Below are positions 1-9,300 of a DNA stretch of 32,439 nt, piece by piece. Both the position numbers and the translations under genes were made by a program. The stretch comes from Chloroflexota bacterium (GTDB lineage Bacteria; Chloroflexota; Anaerolineae; Promineifilales; Promineifilaceae), in assembly GCA_002746795.1 (NCBI GenBank), contig PDQY01000045.1, forward strand, positions 1 through 32,439. Reading direction: 5' to 3'. The notes beneath the pieces are model-generated. The model was given only the letters and a program-made list of their open reading frames with translations, searched no databases and was not told the origin of the DNA. How positions within the stretch are numbered: the first letter of the stretch is position 1; each line of letters starts with the position of its first letter.

Positions 1-65
1 TGCTCCAAAATGTATCCTTGTATCATCAAATTTATTCATTCCAAACAAACACAAGGAACATGAAA

Positions 66-1328
66 ATGAAAATTAAACACAAACTTAGTATTCCAGTATT
101 TTTGTTAGTCCTGATGATGATCGCCTTTGTTAGTTCAGCCAGTGCCGATGAAACGGGTAAAACCCCAGCCGTGAAAGGCGAACAACCCTGGATGGTTGGT
201 TTAGTCGATAGCGGCACAAACAATGCCCACGAAGGACAATTTTGCGGCGGTTCACTCATTGCCCCAAACTGGGTACTGACGGCCGCCCACTGTCTGGAAG
301 GTGTACAGAATGCTGATGAAGTGGATGTGGTTATTGGCCGTTATCAGCTAAGCAGCAATGAGGGTGAGCGCATCCCTGCTGCGGAAATGGCAGTTCATCC
401 TGGTTATCCAGAGTATGAAGATAACCAGAACAACGACATCGCTTTAATCCGTCTGAGCCGCCCAGCCACTAAAGGCACCCCCATTAGCTTGATCAGTGCC
501 GCCAACGAATATGTCGATGACCCAGGAACAATGGCACGCGTAACCGGTTGGGGTGTATTGACTGAAGAGAGCGAAAAAACGCCTGATATGTTACAAGGTG
601 TAAACATTCCCGTCGTCACCCAAACTGCTTGCCAACTAGTTTATGGCGACGATCTGATGTCCGATGATTTATGTGCTGGTCTTGAAGATGGTGGAGCAGA
701 CTCTTGCTACGGTGACAGCGGCGGCCCTTTGGTAAGCACGGATCGTAACGGAAATCCGGTGCAAATCGGCATTGTAAGTTGGGGTGAAGGTTGTGGTGTG
801 GCTGGTAACTACGGCGTCTACACCCGCCTAACTGAGTACAACAACTGGATCAACGGTGTCATGGCAGGCACAGAAACCGTTATACAACCATCAGACATTC
901 CCCTTGAGTTTGATGACGAATGGGAAGAGGGCGACTGGAACGACGATGACAGTTCATGGGGCGACGCTGGCTGGTGGGAAGATGACGTCAACGTCCCACC
1001 AGTAGAGCCTGATGACAGCGTGCTCAATTTATCAAATGCTGTTCTGCCAGGCGGGTTTGAACTGGTCTGGGTAGATGAGTGGGACGATGCCCAAGGTTTC
1101 ACTTATGTAGATGATGGTGATGGTTACACAGGTATCTATCTATATCATGATGGATTCGAAACTGAGATGGATGGTGAAGCGCAAACCATTAACGGTGTCA
1201 AGGTTTTCTTTGGGGAAGAAGATGGTGAGCAAACGGCCGTTTTCACAATTGATGGTCACGAAATCTTCATTTACAGTACAATTAGCACCACACAGCTGCA
1301 ACAGTTGGTTCAGAGCATCATCAAATAA
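66..1328 (+). CDS. Secreted trypsin-like serine protease (S1) with acidic linker and C-terminal extension
   Basis: Predicted extracellular endopeptidase of family S1. A signal peptide (charged start MKIKHK, then a hydrophobic run ending near SSASA) precedes the protease domain. The full catalytic triad is visible: His75 in TAAHC, Asp124 in NNDIAL and Ser218 in GDSGGP. The Asp six residues before the Ser (ADSCYGDSGG) is the position that gives trypsin-like Arg/Lys specificity. Around residues 285-315 there is a very acidic, Trp-rich linker (EWEEGDWNDDD), followed by about 100 residues whose end (GHEIFIYSTISTTQLQQLV) resembles DUF4367-type modules; that match is tentative. I start at ATG 66 because AAGGA at 53-57 is 8 nt upstream; ATG 60 is only 2 nt away. 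Activation by cleavage near the mature N-terminus is inferred from the family. Confidence 0.9.
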   Translation: MKIKHKLSIPVFLLVLMMIAFVSSASADETGKTPAVKGEQPWMVGLVDSGTNNAHEGQFCGGSLIAPNWVLTAAHCLEGVQNADEVDVVIGRYQLSSNEGERIPAAEMAVHPGYPEYEDNQNNDIALIRLSRPATKGTPISLISAANEYVDDPGTMARVTGWGVLTEESEKTPDMLQGVNIPVVTQTACQLVYGDDLMSDDLCAGLEDGGADSCYGDSGGPLVSTDRNGNPVQIGIVSWGEGCGVAGNYGVYTRLTEYNNWINGVMAGTETVIQPSDIPLEFDDEWEEGDWNDDDSSWGDAGWWEDDVNVPPVEPDDSVLNLSNAVLPGGFELVWVDEWDDAQGFTYVDDGDGYTGIYLYHDGFETEMDGEAQTINGVKVFFGEEDGEQTAVFTIDGHEIFIYSTISTTQLQQLVQSIIK

Positions 1329-1360
1329 CAGATTGTTGTACAGGTAGAGAAGAATAGAAG

Positions 1361-1397
1361 ATGGGTGTATTGGTCTTCACAACGCCAATACACCCAT
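1361..1397 (+). terminator. Perfect 13-bp stem-loop after the protease gene
   Basis: ATGGGTGTATTGG at 1361-1373 pairs perfectly with CCAATACACCCAT at 1385-1397 across an 11-nt loop. It starts 32 nt after the protease stop and ends 45 nt before the kinase start. It lacks a clear T-tract, so it may be a terminator, an RNA-stabilising hairpin or a protein-binding dyad. Confidence 0.5.
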
Positions 1398-1442
1398 AAA
1401 CCGTGTGTAGACCTGTTCACAAACGTACCTTGCTGGATAATC

Positions 1443-2849
1443 ATGAAACTACAAAAACAACTAACGCTTTCCCATCTACTGGTCACGATCATTTCAATCG
1501 TGATTGTGGTCGTGGGACTATTAGTTGGCAATTGGCTGTATTTAAAAAGCAGCTGGGCAGCTAAGTGGACGGCCGATTGGGCTGAAATTTACGCAGAAGA
1601 TATGCCTTTTTACCTGGAAACATCGTTGTGCCCAGCGTGCCTGGATTCCTGGATTGAAGATAATTTTTTACCAGCGGATGATATGCCAAAATATAGCGAG
1701 TGGATTATCATCATTGATTCCGAGGGTACGATTTTGGCTAGCAACTACACGACACAGTTCCCGCAGGGCAAAAGCATCTGGGAACAATTACCTTTTGGTA
1801 TTGATGCGTCCGATTTCATTTCTAACAAGACGATCTTTGGGCAGCAAGACAACCGCCATTTTGCGCTCACCACAATCCAAACGGGCGGTTGGGTTTACTA
1901 TCATAGTGGCAGCGAAGATGTTTCCTTTCAATTGCAGCAAACAGCTCGTATAGCATTATGGGTGAGTGTGGCACTGGGTATCATCGCCTTGATACTGTCT
2001 GGGATTATGGGAAGTTGGCTAGGGCGATTTTTCGGCCGCAAATTGACAACGCTTGGCGCTATCAGCACCGCCTTTGCCGCCGGAGATTTGAATAAGCGCA
2101 TCCCCGTTAAGGGAAATGATGAAATTAGCCAGCTTGGCCAACAGTTCAACGCCATGGCGGATACGATTGCCCAACAAATCGTTGAACTGCGTGAACTGGC
2201 GGAAACCAATGCCCAGTTGGCAGAAGAAGTGGAAGGGCTCGCCCGGCTGGAAGAACGCAATCGGCTGGCTCGGGATCTACATGATGCGATCAAACAACAG
2301 CTATTTGGTCTGAACCTAACGTTGGGCTCGATCCCTGCGCTTTTCGACAGCAAGCCGCAAATTGCCAAAGATAGGCTGCAGCAGGTCATTTTGCAAACAC
2401 AAGCGATTCAGGTTGAACTTGATCAGATCATCAAACAGATGCGCCCGGCATCGCTGCAAGATCACGGGTTAGCAACGGCCGTTCGCCAATTAACAACGCA
2501 ATGGTCACAGCAAACAGGGGTAGCGACGACCGTCAATATCCAGCATGAGCGGGATTTGCCGCTGCCAATTGAGCAAGCCATGTACCGCATTGTGCAAGAA
2601 GCATTGCAAAACGTGGGCAAACATGCACAGGCCACACAACTGCACATGACGCTGCAATATGAATTAGAAACGCTGCATCTGCATTTGGCAGACAATGGCC
2701 TTGGTTTTGATATCAATCAGGTGGACAAAACACAGTCGTTCGGATTGCAAAATATGTGGCAGCGAGCCACAAAGTCAGGCGGAACCTTTAAGATAGAGAG
2801 CGGGGCTGGCGGCACGCAGCTTACTGTCACACTGCCCACAACAATTTAG
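1443..2849 (+). CDS. Sensor histidine kinase, NarL/LiaS-like (HAMP + HisKA_3 + HATPase)
   Basis: Membrane sensor kinase of about 468 residues. The order is TM1 (about 10-34), an extracytoplasmic sensor region of about 135 residues, TM2 (about 170-195), a HAMP domain, a coiled-coil, then HisKA_3 with phospho-acceptor His280 in RDLHDAIKQQ. The HATPase domain follows, with an N-box-like segment (IVQEALQNVGKHA) and a G-box (LADNGLGFD). Two cysteines in the sensor region (CPACLD) could act in metal or thiol sensing, which is speculative. The ORF can be extended upstream, but that would run through the 1361-1397 hairpin and add no signal-like sequence; ATG 1443 places TM1 directly at the N-terminus. 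No strong ribosome site is visible. It is followed 6 nt later by its response regulator, so the two are surely co-transcribed. Confidence 0.88.
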   Translation: MKLQKQLTLSHLLVTIISIVIVVVGLLVGNWLYLKSSWAAKWTADWAEIYAEDMPFYLETSLCPACLDSWIEDNFLPADDMPKYSEWIIIIDSEGTILASNYTTQFPQGKSIWEQLPFGIDASDFISNKTIFGQQDNRHFALTTIQTGGWVYYHSGSEDVSFQLQQTARIALWVSVALGIIALILSGIMGSWLGRFFGRKLTTLGAISTAFAAGDLNKRIPVKGNDEISQLGQQFNAMADTIAQQIVELRELAETNAQLAEEVEGLARLEERNRLARDLHDAIKQQLFGLNLTLGSIPALFDSKPQIAKDRLQQVILQTQAIQVELDQIIKQMRPASLQDHGLATAVRQLTTQWSQQTGVATTVNIQHERDLPLPIEQAMYRIVQEALQNVGKHAQATQLHMTLQYELETLHLHLADNGLGFDINQVDKTQSFGLQNMWQRATKSGGTFKIESGAGGTQLTVTLPTTI

Positions 2850-2855
2850 GAATGA

Positions 2856-3500
2856 ATGATGATTACTGTTTTGATTGCAGACGACCATCCCATTGTGCAG
2901 CAGGGCATGCAAATGCTGCTGGAAGTGCAAGAGGATATTAAAGTTATTGGGGTAGCAACAGATGGGGCAGAGGCAGTTGAAATGGCCACATCATCCCAAC
3001 CGGATGTGGTGCTGCTCGATCTCAATATGCCGGAGATGAACGGGATTGAGGCAACACGGGTTATTCGTCACACCTGCCCGCATACACAGATTGTTATTTT
3101 GACCAGCCATCATGAGGATGCGATGGTTTTCCCAGCGATTAAAGCAGGTGCCCTGAGCTATCTGCTCAAAAGTGTCAGCCCGGATGAAGTAGTAACGGCC
3201 GTTCGCGCAGCAGCCCAAAATGAAGCACGGTTACACCCACGGGTGGCACGGCGATTGATGGATGAAGTGGCCGGGGTGCGCGTGTCGGTAGAGGCGTTGA
3301 CTTCACGCGAGCTAGAAGTGCTGAAAGAGATCGCACGCGGACATGACAACAAAACGATTGCGGCAAACCTGGTACTAAGTGAGAAAACCGTCAAAACACA
3401 TGTCAGCAACATTTTGAGCAAACTTCAGCTTGAAGATCGCACACAGGCTGCAATTTTTGCCTTAAAGTCACGCCTTGTTCCGTTGGATAATGAAAGCTGA
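2856..3500 (+). CDS. NarL/LuxR-family response regulator
   Basis: Partner of the upstream kinase. The receiver domain has the acidic pair ADD (residues 8-10), phospho-acceptor Asp55 in LLDLNMP, a Thr/Ser switch in ILTSHH and Lys105 in YLLKS. The C-terminal LuxR-type helix-turn-helix spans about residues 147-205 (LTSRELEVLKEIARG, then KTIAANLVLSEKTVKTHVS). AGGA at 2848-2851 overlaps the kinase stop. Of the adjacent in-frame ATGs at 2856 and 2859, the second has the better spacing (7 nt), so the protein may be one residue shorter. Targets are unknown. The next genes encode cytochrome bd, so control of respiration by this pair is possible but not shown by any site I can identify. Confidence 0.92.
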   Translation: MMITVLIADDHPIVQQGMQMLLEVQEDIKVIGVATDGAEAVEMATSSQPDVVLLDLNMPEMNGIEATRVIRHTCPHTQIVILTSHHEDAMVFPAIKAGALSYLLKSVSPDEVVTAVRAAAQNEARLHPRVARRLMDEVAGVRVSVEALTSRELEVLKEIARGHDNKTIAANLVLSEKTVKTHVSNILSKLQLEDRTQAAIFALKSRLVPLDNES

Positions 3501-3854
3501 GTAACGGCCGTAACCAACCAAATGAAGGCAGACACGTCAACAAGCCTTTATATCCAGTTTCTTTTGTAATCGCGCAAAGCACGTAAGACAAACATTCGTC
3601 ATAGACACTGCAGAGTGCCACGCCGAATTTTGGCATTCACATGACAAATCACTCTATTTCGTATGACATCTCTCACTAGCCGCATGTAAAAAATCCTCAT
3701 AATATTGCAAGATAATCCACAAAAGGAGCTAGGTGGTTGCCCTCATTTAAATTTAAGCCATCGATTTACGCAATAGACAGCCTGAGTTCCACATTTAAAA
3801 ACCTGATAGGTTTAAAAACGCCGAACTGAGATCCAAAAAATAGGAGGATGCTAT
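3501..3854 (+). promoter_or_regulatory. 354-bp non-coding region upstream of cydA with candidate promoter and hairpins
   Basis: No convincing gene here. A candidate sigma70-like promoter is TTGGCA 3630-3635, 17-nt spacer, TCTATT 3653-3658, which would leave a leader of about 190 nt. Its -35 overlaps a hairpin (GAGTGCCA 3613-3620 with TGGCATTC 3631-3638, one G-U pair). A second short dyad, AAACCT-GAT-AGGTTT, lies at 3799-3813. A variant of the window-wide palindrome (AACGGCCGTA) is at 3503-3512. A strong ribosome site AGGAGG at 3842-3847 sits 7 nt before the cydA ATG. I see no clear FNR- or Rex-type box. Confidence 0.4.
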
Positions 3855-5240
3855 ATGGATATTGTCTCTCTGTCACGGCTTCAGTTTGCCATTACGACAG
3901 TCTATCACTTCTTTTTCGTTCCTTTAACATTAGGCTTATCAATCATCGTAGCCTTAATGGAAACCTTATATGTGCGCACAAACAGAGATGTTTATCTGCG
4001 CATGACTAAATTCTGGGGAACCTTGTTTGTCATCAATTTTGCCATGGGGGTCGTCACCGGCATCGTGCAAGAGTTTCAATTTGGCATGAACTGGTCAGAA
4101 TTCTCCCGCTTTGTCGGCGATATTTTTGGCGCACCATTGGCTATCGAAGCCTTAGCCGCCTTTTTCTTGGAGTCTGTCTTTCTGGGCGTTTGGCTTTTTG
4201 GGTGGGACAAACTGTCCAAGCGGCTCCACATGGTCACGATTTGGCTGGTTGCTATCGCTTCCAATCTGTCTGCGCTCTGGATTCTGATTGCCAACTCCTG
4301 GATGCAGCAGCCAGTAGGATATGTTCTCAATAACGGCCGTGCCGAAATGGTAGATTTCTTCGCCATTATCTTCAACCCAAGCATCTGGTCACAATTCCCG
4401 CATGTGCTAATGAGCGGTCTAGCAACAGCTTCATTCTTTGTCTTGGGCATAGCTGCCTTCCACTTAAGAAAAGAAGAAGTCAAAGAAATGTTCAGCCGCT
4501 CGTTCCAAATTGCGGCCATCGTCGGTTTATTAGCCACCATCGGCGTGATCATGACAGGCCATAGTCAAATGCAGCATCTCGTCGAATCACAGCCCATGAA
4601 AGTGGCGGCAGCTGAAGCGCTTTGGGAAACAGAAGACCCTGCCGGTTTATCCATCCTCACAGTGGGTGATTTGGAAGGGAATGAACTGTTCTCCATTCGC
4701 CTGCCCAACTTACTAAGCCTGCTGGCACTCGATCAGGTTTCTGGTGAAGTGCGCGGTATGAATGACCTGAATGGAGAATTTGTAGCTGAATATGGCGAAG
4801 GTGACTACACCCCGCCTGTTTTCATCACTTACTGGAGTTTTAGAGCAATGGTCGGGGCGGGCACAGCCATGATATTGGCCGCAGCCTATGCCCTCTTGCT
4901 CACCATGGGTGAACAGCTAGAGGACAATCCCAAATTCATGCATGTCTTCATTTGGCTCATCCCCCTGCCCTACATTGCCAATACAGCCGGGTGGTTACTC
5001 ACAGAAGTGGGACGTTTCCCGTGGATCGTCTACGACCTCATGCTCATCAATGATGGCGTATCCATCAGTGTGTCTAAAGGCATGGTCGCTGTCACCTTGA
5101 TTGGGTTCACCCTCATTTACGGCGCCCTTATGGTCGCTGATATTTACCTCCTGGTGAAATATGCCCGCAAGCCCGATCAGCCAAAATCAATTATGCCAGA
5201 ACCAGTGGGTGATACTGAATTGTCACTGGTAGGAGACTAA
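3855..5240 (+). CDS. cydA: Cytochrome bd ubiquinol oxidase subunit I
   Basis: Quinol-oxidising, haem-bearing subunit of the bd-type terminal oxidase; it couples quinol oxidation to O2 reduction in the cytoplasmic membrane. Likely haem ligands are His18 (VYHFFF), His183 (FPHVLMSG) and Met332 (SFRAMVG), matching E. coli His19, His186 and Met393 by context. The acidic channel residues in APLAIEALAAFFLES are present. The Q-loop start is recognisable (GHSQMQHLVESQPMK), with Lys and Glu at the quinol-site positions. At 461 residues it is the short-Q-loop form, compared with about 520 in E. coli. The usual GRQPW signature reads GRFPW. An AGGAGG ribosome site precedes the start. It lies 10 nt upstream of cydB. 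Confidence 0.97.
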   Translation: MDIVSLSRLQFAITTVYHFFFVPLTLGLSIIVALMETLYVRTNRDVYLRMTKFWGTLFVINFAMGVVTGIVQEFQFGMNWSEFSRFVGDIFGAPLAIEALAAFFLESVFLGVWLFGWDKLSKRLHMVTIWLVAIASNLSALWILIANSWMQQPVGYVLNNGRAEMVDFFAIIFNPSIWSQFPHVLMSGLATASFFVLGIAAFHLRKEEVKEMFSRSFQIAAIVGLLATIGVIMTGHSQMQHLVESQPMKVAAAEALWETEDPAGLSILTVGDLEGNELFSIRLPNLLSLLALDQVSGEVRGMNDLNGEFVAEYGEGDYTPPVFITYWSFRAMVGAGTAMILAAAYALLLTMGEQLEDNPKFMHVFIWLIPLPYIANTAGWLLTEVGRFPWIVYDLMLINDGVSISVSKGMVAVTLIGFTLIYGALMVADIYLLVKYARKPDQPKSIMPEPVGDTELSLVGD

Positions 5241-5250
5241 GGAGGAAATC

Positions 5251-6264
5251 ATGGCTCTCAATACACTTTGGTTTGTTTTAGTTGCAGTTTTGTACATGGG
5301 TTTCTTCTTGCTTGAAGGCTTTGACTTTGGGGTTGGCATATTGCTGCCATTCCTGGGCAAAGAGGACAAGACCCGACGCATGATCATCAACACCATTGGC
5401 CCCCATTGGGATGGCAATGAGGTGTGGCTGCTCACAGCGGGCGGGGCTACCTTTGCTGCCTTCCCAAACTGGTATGCCACCATGTTTAGTGGTTTTTACA
5501 TGGCGCTATTTCTGCTTCTTTTCACCTTGATTATACGTGGTATCGCCTTTGAATTCCGCAGCAAGGATTTAAACACAAAATGGCGAAGTTTATGGGACTG
5601 GTGTGTATTCTTAGGCAGCTTACTACCACCGTTGCTGCTGGGGGTTGCCTTCGGCAACTTGCTGCGCGGCGTGCCCATTGATGGCACGATGACCTATGTC
5701 GGCACATTCTGGACATTGCTAAACCCTTATGCCCTGATAATCGGCTTGATGGCTGTGGCTTTATGTGTGGTACATGGCGCCATTTTCTTGAGTATGAAGA
5801 CGGACGGTGCTTTGCGTGCAGCCAGTGAGAAAGCGGCCTGGGTTTCCTGGCCAGTCGCGTTGGTCTTAGTGATTTTGGGTGTGATTGGCACCTACATGTC
5901 TACAGAGATTGTGTCACAATTAGGTATCAATCCAGGCATTGTGCCCTTAGCTGGGGCGGCAGCGGCGTTGATTGCTGGTTACTTCATTCGTAAGAAGATG
6001 ATGGGCTGGGCCTTTTTGATGACAGGCATTACCATTGCCTTTGCGGTGGTAACAGCGTTCATGATTTTGTATCCCAATGTCATGGTTTCCTCAATTGACT
6101 CGGCCTACAATTTGACAATTTATAATGCATCATCGAGTGATTACACGTTGAAGGCGATGACGATTGTGGCGTTGACGCTGGTTCCTGTTGTTTTGCTCTA
6201 CCAGGGCTGGACGTATTGGGTCTTTAGAAAGCGCATCACTGTGGACAGCCATCTAGAATATTAA
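5251..6264 (+). CDS. cydB: Cytochrome bd ubiquinol oxidase subunit II
   Basis: Second membrane subunit of the bd oxidase; it pairs with CydA and shapes the haem pocket and proton path. Hallmarks are the N-terminal EGFDFGVG motif and GPHWDGNEVWL near residues 49-59, followed by about eight hydrophobic helices over 337 residues, a normal family length. The ribosome site AAGGAGGA is placed just before the ATG and only 10 nt separate it from cydA, so the two genes form one operon. A long hairpin follows within 10 nt of the stop, so transcription of cydAB may end or be reduced before cydDC. Confidence 0.96.
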   Translation: MALNTLWFVLVAVLYMGFFLLEGFDFGVGILLPFLGKEDKTRRMIINTIGPHWDGNEVWLLTAGGATFAAFPNWYATMFSGFYMALFLLLFTLIIRGIAFEFRSKDLNTKWRSLWDWCVFLGSLLPPLLLGVAFGNLLRGVPIDGTMTYVGTFWTLLNPYALIIGLMAVALCVVHGAIFLSMKTDGALRAASEKAAWVSWPVALVLVILGVIGTYMSTEIVSQLGINPGIVPLAGAAAALIAGYFIRKKMMGWAFLMTGITIAFAVVTAFMILYPNVMVSSIDSAYNLTIYNASSSDYTLKAMTIVALTLVPVVLLYQGWTYWVFRKRITVDSHLEY

Positions 6265-6272
6265 TTAGAATG

Positions 6273-6326
6273 TGAAGCGTAAGGCGTGAGGCGTCAAAGA
6301 TGACGTGTCACGCGCCTTACGCTTCA
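6273..6326 (+). terminator. Long stem-loop between cydB and cydDC
   Basis: TGAAGCGTAAGGCG at 6273-6286 pairs perfectly over 14 bp with CGCCTTACGCTTCA at 6313-6326. A second imperfect inner stem (GCGTCA-AAGA-TGACGT) closes the loop. A modest T-rich stretch (CCCCTCTTTT) follows at 6331-6340. It is likely a terminator or processing hairpin that separates cydAB from the promoter of cydDC. Confidence 0.65.
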
Positions 6327-6352
6327 AAATCCCCTCTTTTGCCTAAAAAAGT

Positions 6353-6363
6353 TATAATGCCTC
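6353..6363 (+). promoter_or_regulatory. Putative leaderless promoter of cydDC (TATAAT next to the ATG)
   Basis: A consensus -10 box TATAAT at 6353-6358 lies only 5 nt before the ATG at 6364. A start site 6-7 nt past the box would fall on or next to the ATG. No Shine-Dalgarno sequence is present. No good -35 box is seen at 16-18 nt, so the promoter is uncertain. Confidence 0.45.
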
Positions 6364-9300
6364 ATGTTTGATAAACGTTTGTGGCAGGCGGCACAAGCAA
6401 GCCGCGCCTGGCTGCTCTTGACAATTTTGTTGAGCAGCCTGGGTGGTGCCGCTACTGTTGCGCAGGCTTATCTGGTGGGAATTACGGTTAATGCTGTCTT
6501 TTTGCACGAGGCGAGCTTGATGGATGTGCGTGCCTGGCTGATATGGTTGTTGCTGGTCATTGGCATCCGCAGTGGGCTGAGTTGGGGCAGAACGGTGGCG
6601 GCCAATCGGATTGCTATTGATGTGCAGTTTAATCTGCGCACCCAACTGCTGGCACATGTGCTGGCGTTAGGGCCGATTAAAATCTATGGTGAACAGACGG
6701 GTGAATTAACGGCCGTTCTCACGGAAGGCATCGACAGTTTAGAAAGATATTTTAGCGAGTATCTCCCCCAACTATTCATTGCCATCCTGGTGCCATTCAT
6801 CATTTTGTTGGTCGTGTTTCCCCTGGATTGGATTTCAGGCCTGATTCTGCTGTTAACCGCTCCGTTGATTCCACTTTTCATGATGCTGATTGGGCGGTAT
6901 GCTGAGAGTTTAACGCAGAGGCAATGGGGATTGCTGAGCCGGATGAGCGCCCATTTCCTGGATGTGCTGCAAGGTCTGACAACGCTCAAGCTGTTGGGGC
7001 AAAGCAAGGCACAAACGCAAAATATTGCCCAAATCACCAACCGCTTCAGGGCGGTGACGATGGGTGTTTTGCGCGTTGCCTTTTTGTCAGCTTTGGTATT
7101 GGAACTGCTCTCGACGCTCAGTATCGCCATCATTGCTGTATCGATTGGGCTGCGCTTGATGGTGGGCGGCATGGCTTTTTCTACTGCCTTATTCATTCTC
7201 ATTCTCGCGCCAGATTTTTATTTGCCACTGCGCATGTTGGGGCAGCGTTTTCATGCAGGGATGGAGGGCACAGCGGCGGCGAAGCGTATTTTCGGCTTGC
7301 TGGATGAACCAGCAACAGCTGCCCACCTGCACAGACATGACCAGCCGCACGTAAACTCGAATCCAACCTCCCCGTCAACGGCCGTTCTGCCTGCCGTGAT
7401 TCAATTTGAGCAAGTTGGTGTTACCTACCAGGGAAGAAAAGAGGCGGCTCTCCATAACTTAAACTTGACTCTCCAACCGGGGAAGATGGTGGCGCTGGTT
7501 GGTGCCAGCGGCGCCGGCAAAAGCACAGTGGCAAATTGCCTGCTGCGTTTTATTGAACCGAGCAGTGGTCAAATTCTGGTCGATGGGATACCGCTCCATG
7601 ACAGGGAAACGGCCGTTTGGCGAGAGCAGATCGCCTGGGTGCCACAAAAGCCTTATTTGTTCCCGGAAAGCATTGAGGCCAATATCCGCCACGGCAAACC
7701 AGACGCCACAGATGACGACGTAAAAACGGCCGCTAAACAAGCGCAGCTACACGAATTCATCCAATCGCTGCCAGCAGGATATGACACCGAAATTGGCGAG
7801 CAAGGGGCACGGTTAAGCGGGGGACAAGCGCAAAGGCTGGCTTTAGCCCGCGCCTTCCTCAAAAACGCCCCCCTCATCATCCTCGATGAACCAACTTCCC
7901 AATTAGATAGTGTCACCGAGTCAGCTTTACATGCCGCTGTGCAAGAACATCTGGCGGGAAAAATGCTTTTAGTCATTGCACACCGCTTAGAAACAATCAG
8001 GCATGCAGATGAAATCGTGGTACTGGAAAACGGCCGTTTAGTTGAAGCAGGCTCTCATCCAGAATTGTTGGCACGAAACGGCCGTTATGCCCAATTAGTT
8101 GCAGAAAAACAAGAATTCGAGTTCACCCCCACCCGCCTAACACAAACAGATCAAGCTGACATTTCCCCCCTCCATAAACCAACGGCGTCCCCAAAAACAG
8201 GCGAGCCCCAATACAGCAAAACGACAATCATCAAACGCCTTCTCCAATTCATCTCACCCTACAAAAAATGGGTCGGACTATCCGTTTTGTTAGGAGCGCT
8301 GGCAGTAGGCAGTGATGTTGCCTTATTAGCAACCTCCGCATTTCTCATTTCCAGAGCCGCCCAACAGCCCGCAATTTCCGCATTGAGCATCGCCATTGTC
8401 GGTGTCAGATTTTTTGGTCTAACTCGAGGAGTATTTCGCTATCTTGAACGGCTTGTGTCGCACAATGTCACCTTTAAAGTATTGGCAGCATTGCGCGTCT
8501 GGTTTTATGAAGCCTTGGAACCATTGGCACCCGCACGCCTTCAGCAGCTGGGCAGTGGCGATTTACTGAACCGCATCATCTCTGATGTAGATACGTTAGA
8601 AAACTTTTATGTTCGCGCTGTCAGCCCCCCCCTGGTCGCCTTGGTTGTAGGCAGCATGGTTGTCATCATAACGGCCGTTTTCCAACCCCTGCTCGCCGCA
8701 ATTTTACTCATCTCCCTGTTATGTGCGGGCCTTGTTTTACCGTGGTTCATTCGGTGGTTAAGTCAGGAACCGGGCGAAGCCATAGGCCAACAAAGCAAAA
8801 AATTAAAAGAAACAATCGTTGATACAATACAAGGCCTAGCCGACTTAGAGGCTTTTAACCGCACAGAAACACGTTACCAACTCATAGCACACCACGCCCA
8901 AAATTTAAAGCAGCAGCAAAAGAAAATGGCACAGGTAACCGGAATACAAAACAGCGGCATAGAAATGGTAACGTGGGCAGCAATGTGGGGTGTGCTGTTG
9001 GCCGCAATCCCGCTGGTTATCACTGGGGACATGAATGGGACGTTTCTGGCAACGGCCGTTCTAAGCACAGTCGCGGCCTTTGAAGCAGTGCAACCATTAC
9101 CGGCAGCTGCCCAATATTTAGATCAATCATTCGCGGCTGCTCGCCGTCTCTTCAGAGTCGTCGATACCGACACAGAAGTAGATATACCCGCAGCGCCACT
9201 GCCCATTCCCAACTCTTGTCATTTTCAATTCAAAGATGTGGGATTTCAGTATCAAACGGCCGTTCTCCCCACCTTCTCACATGTCAACCTTGAGATGCCG

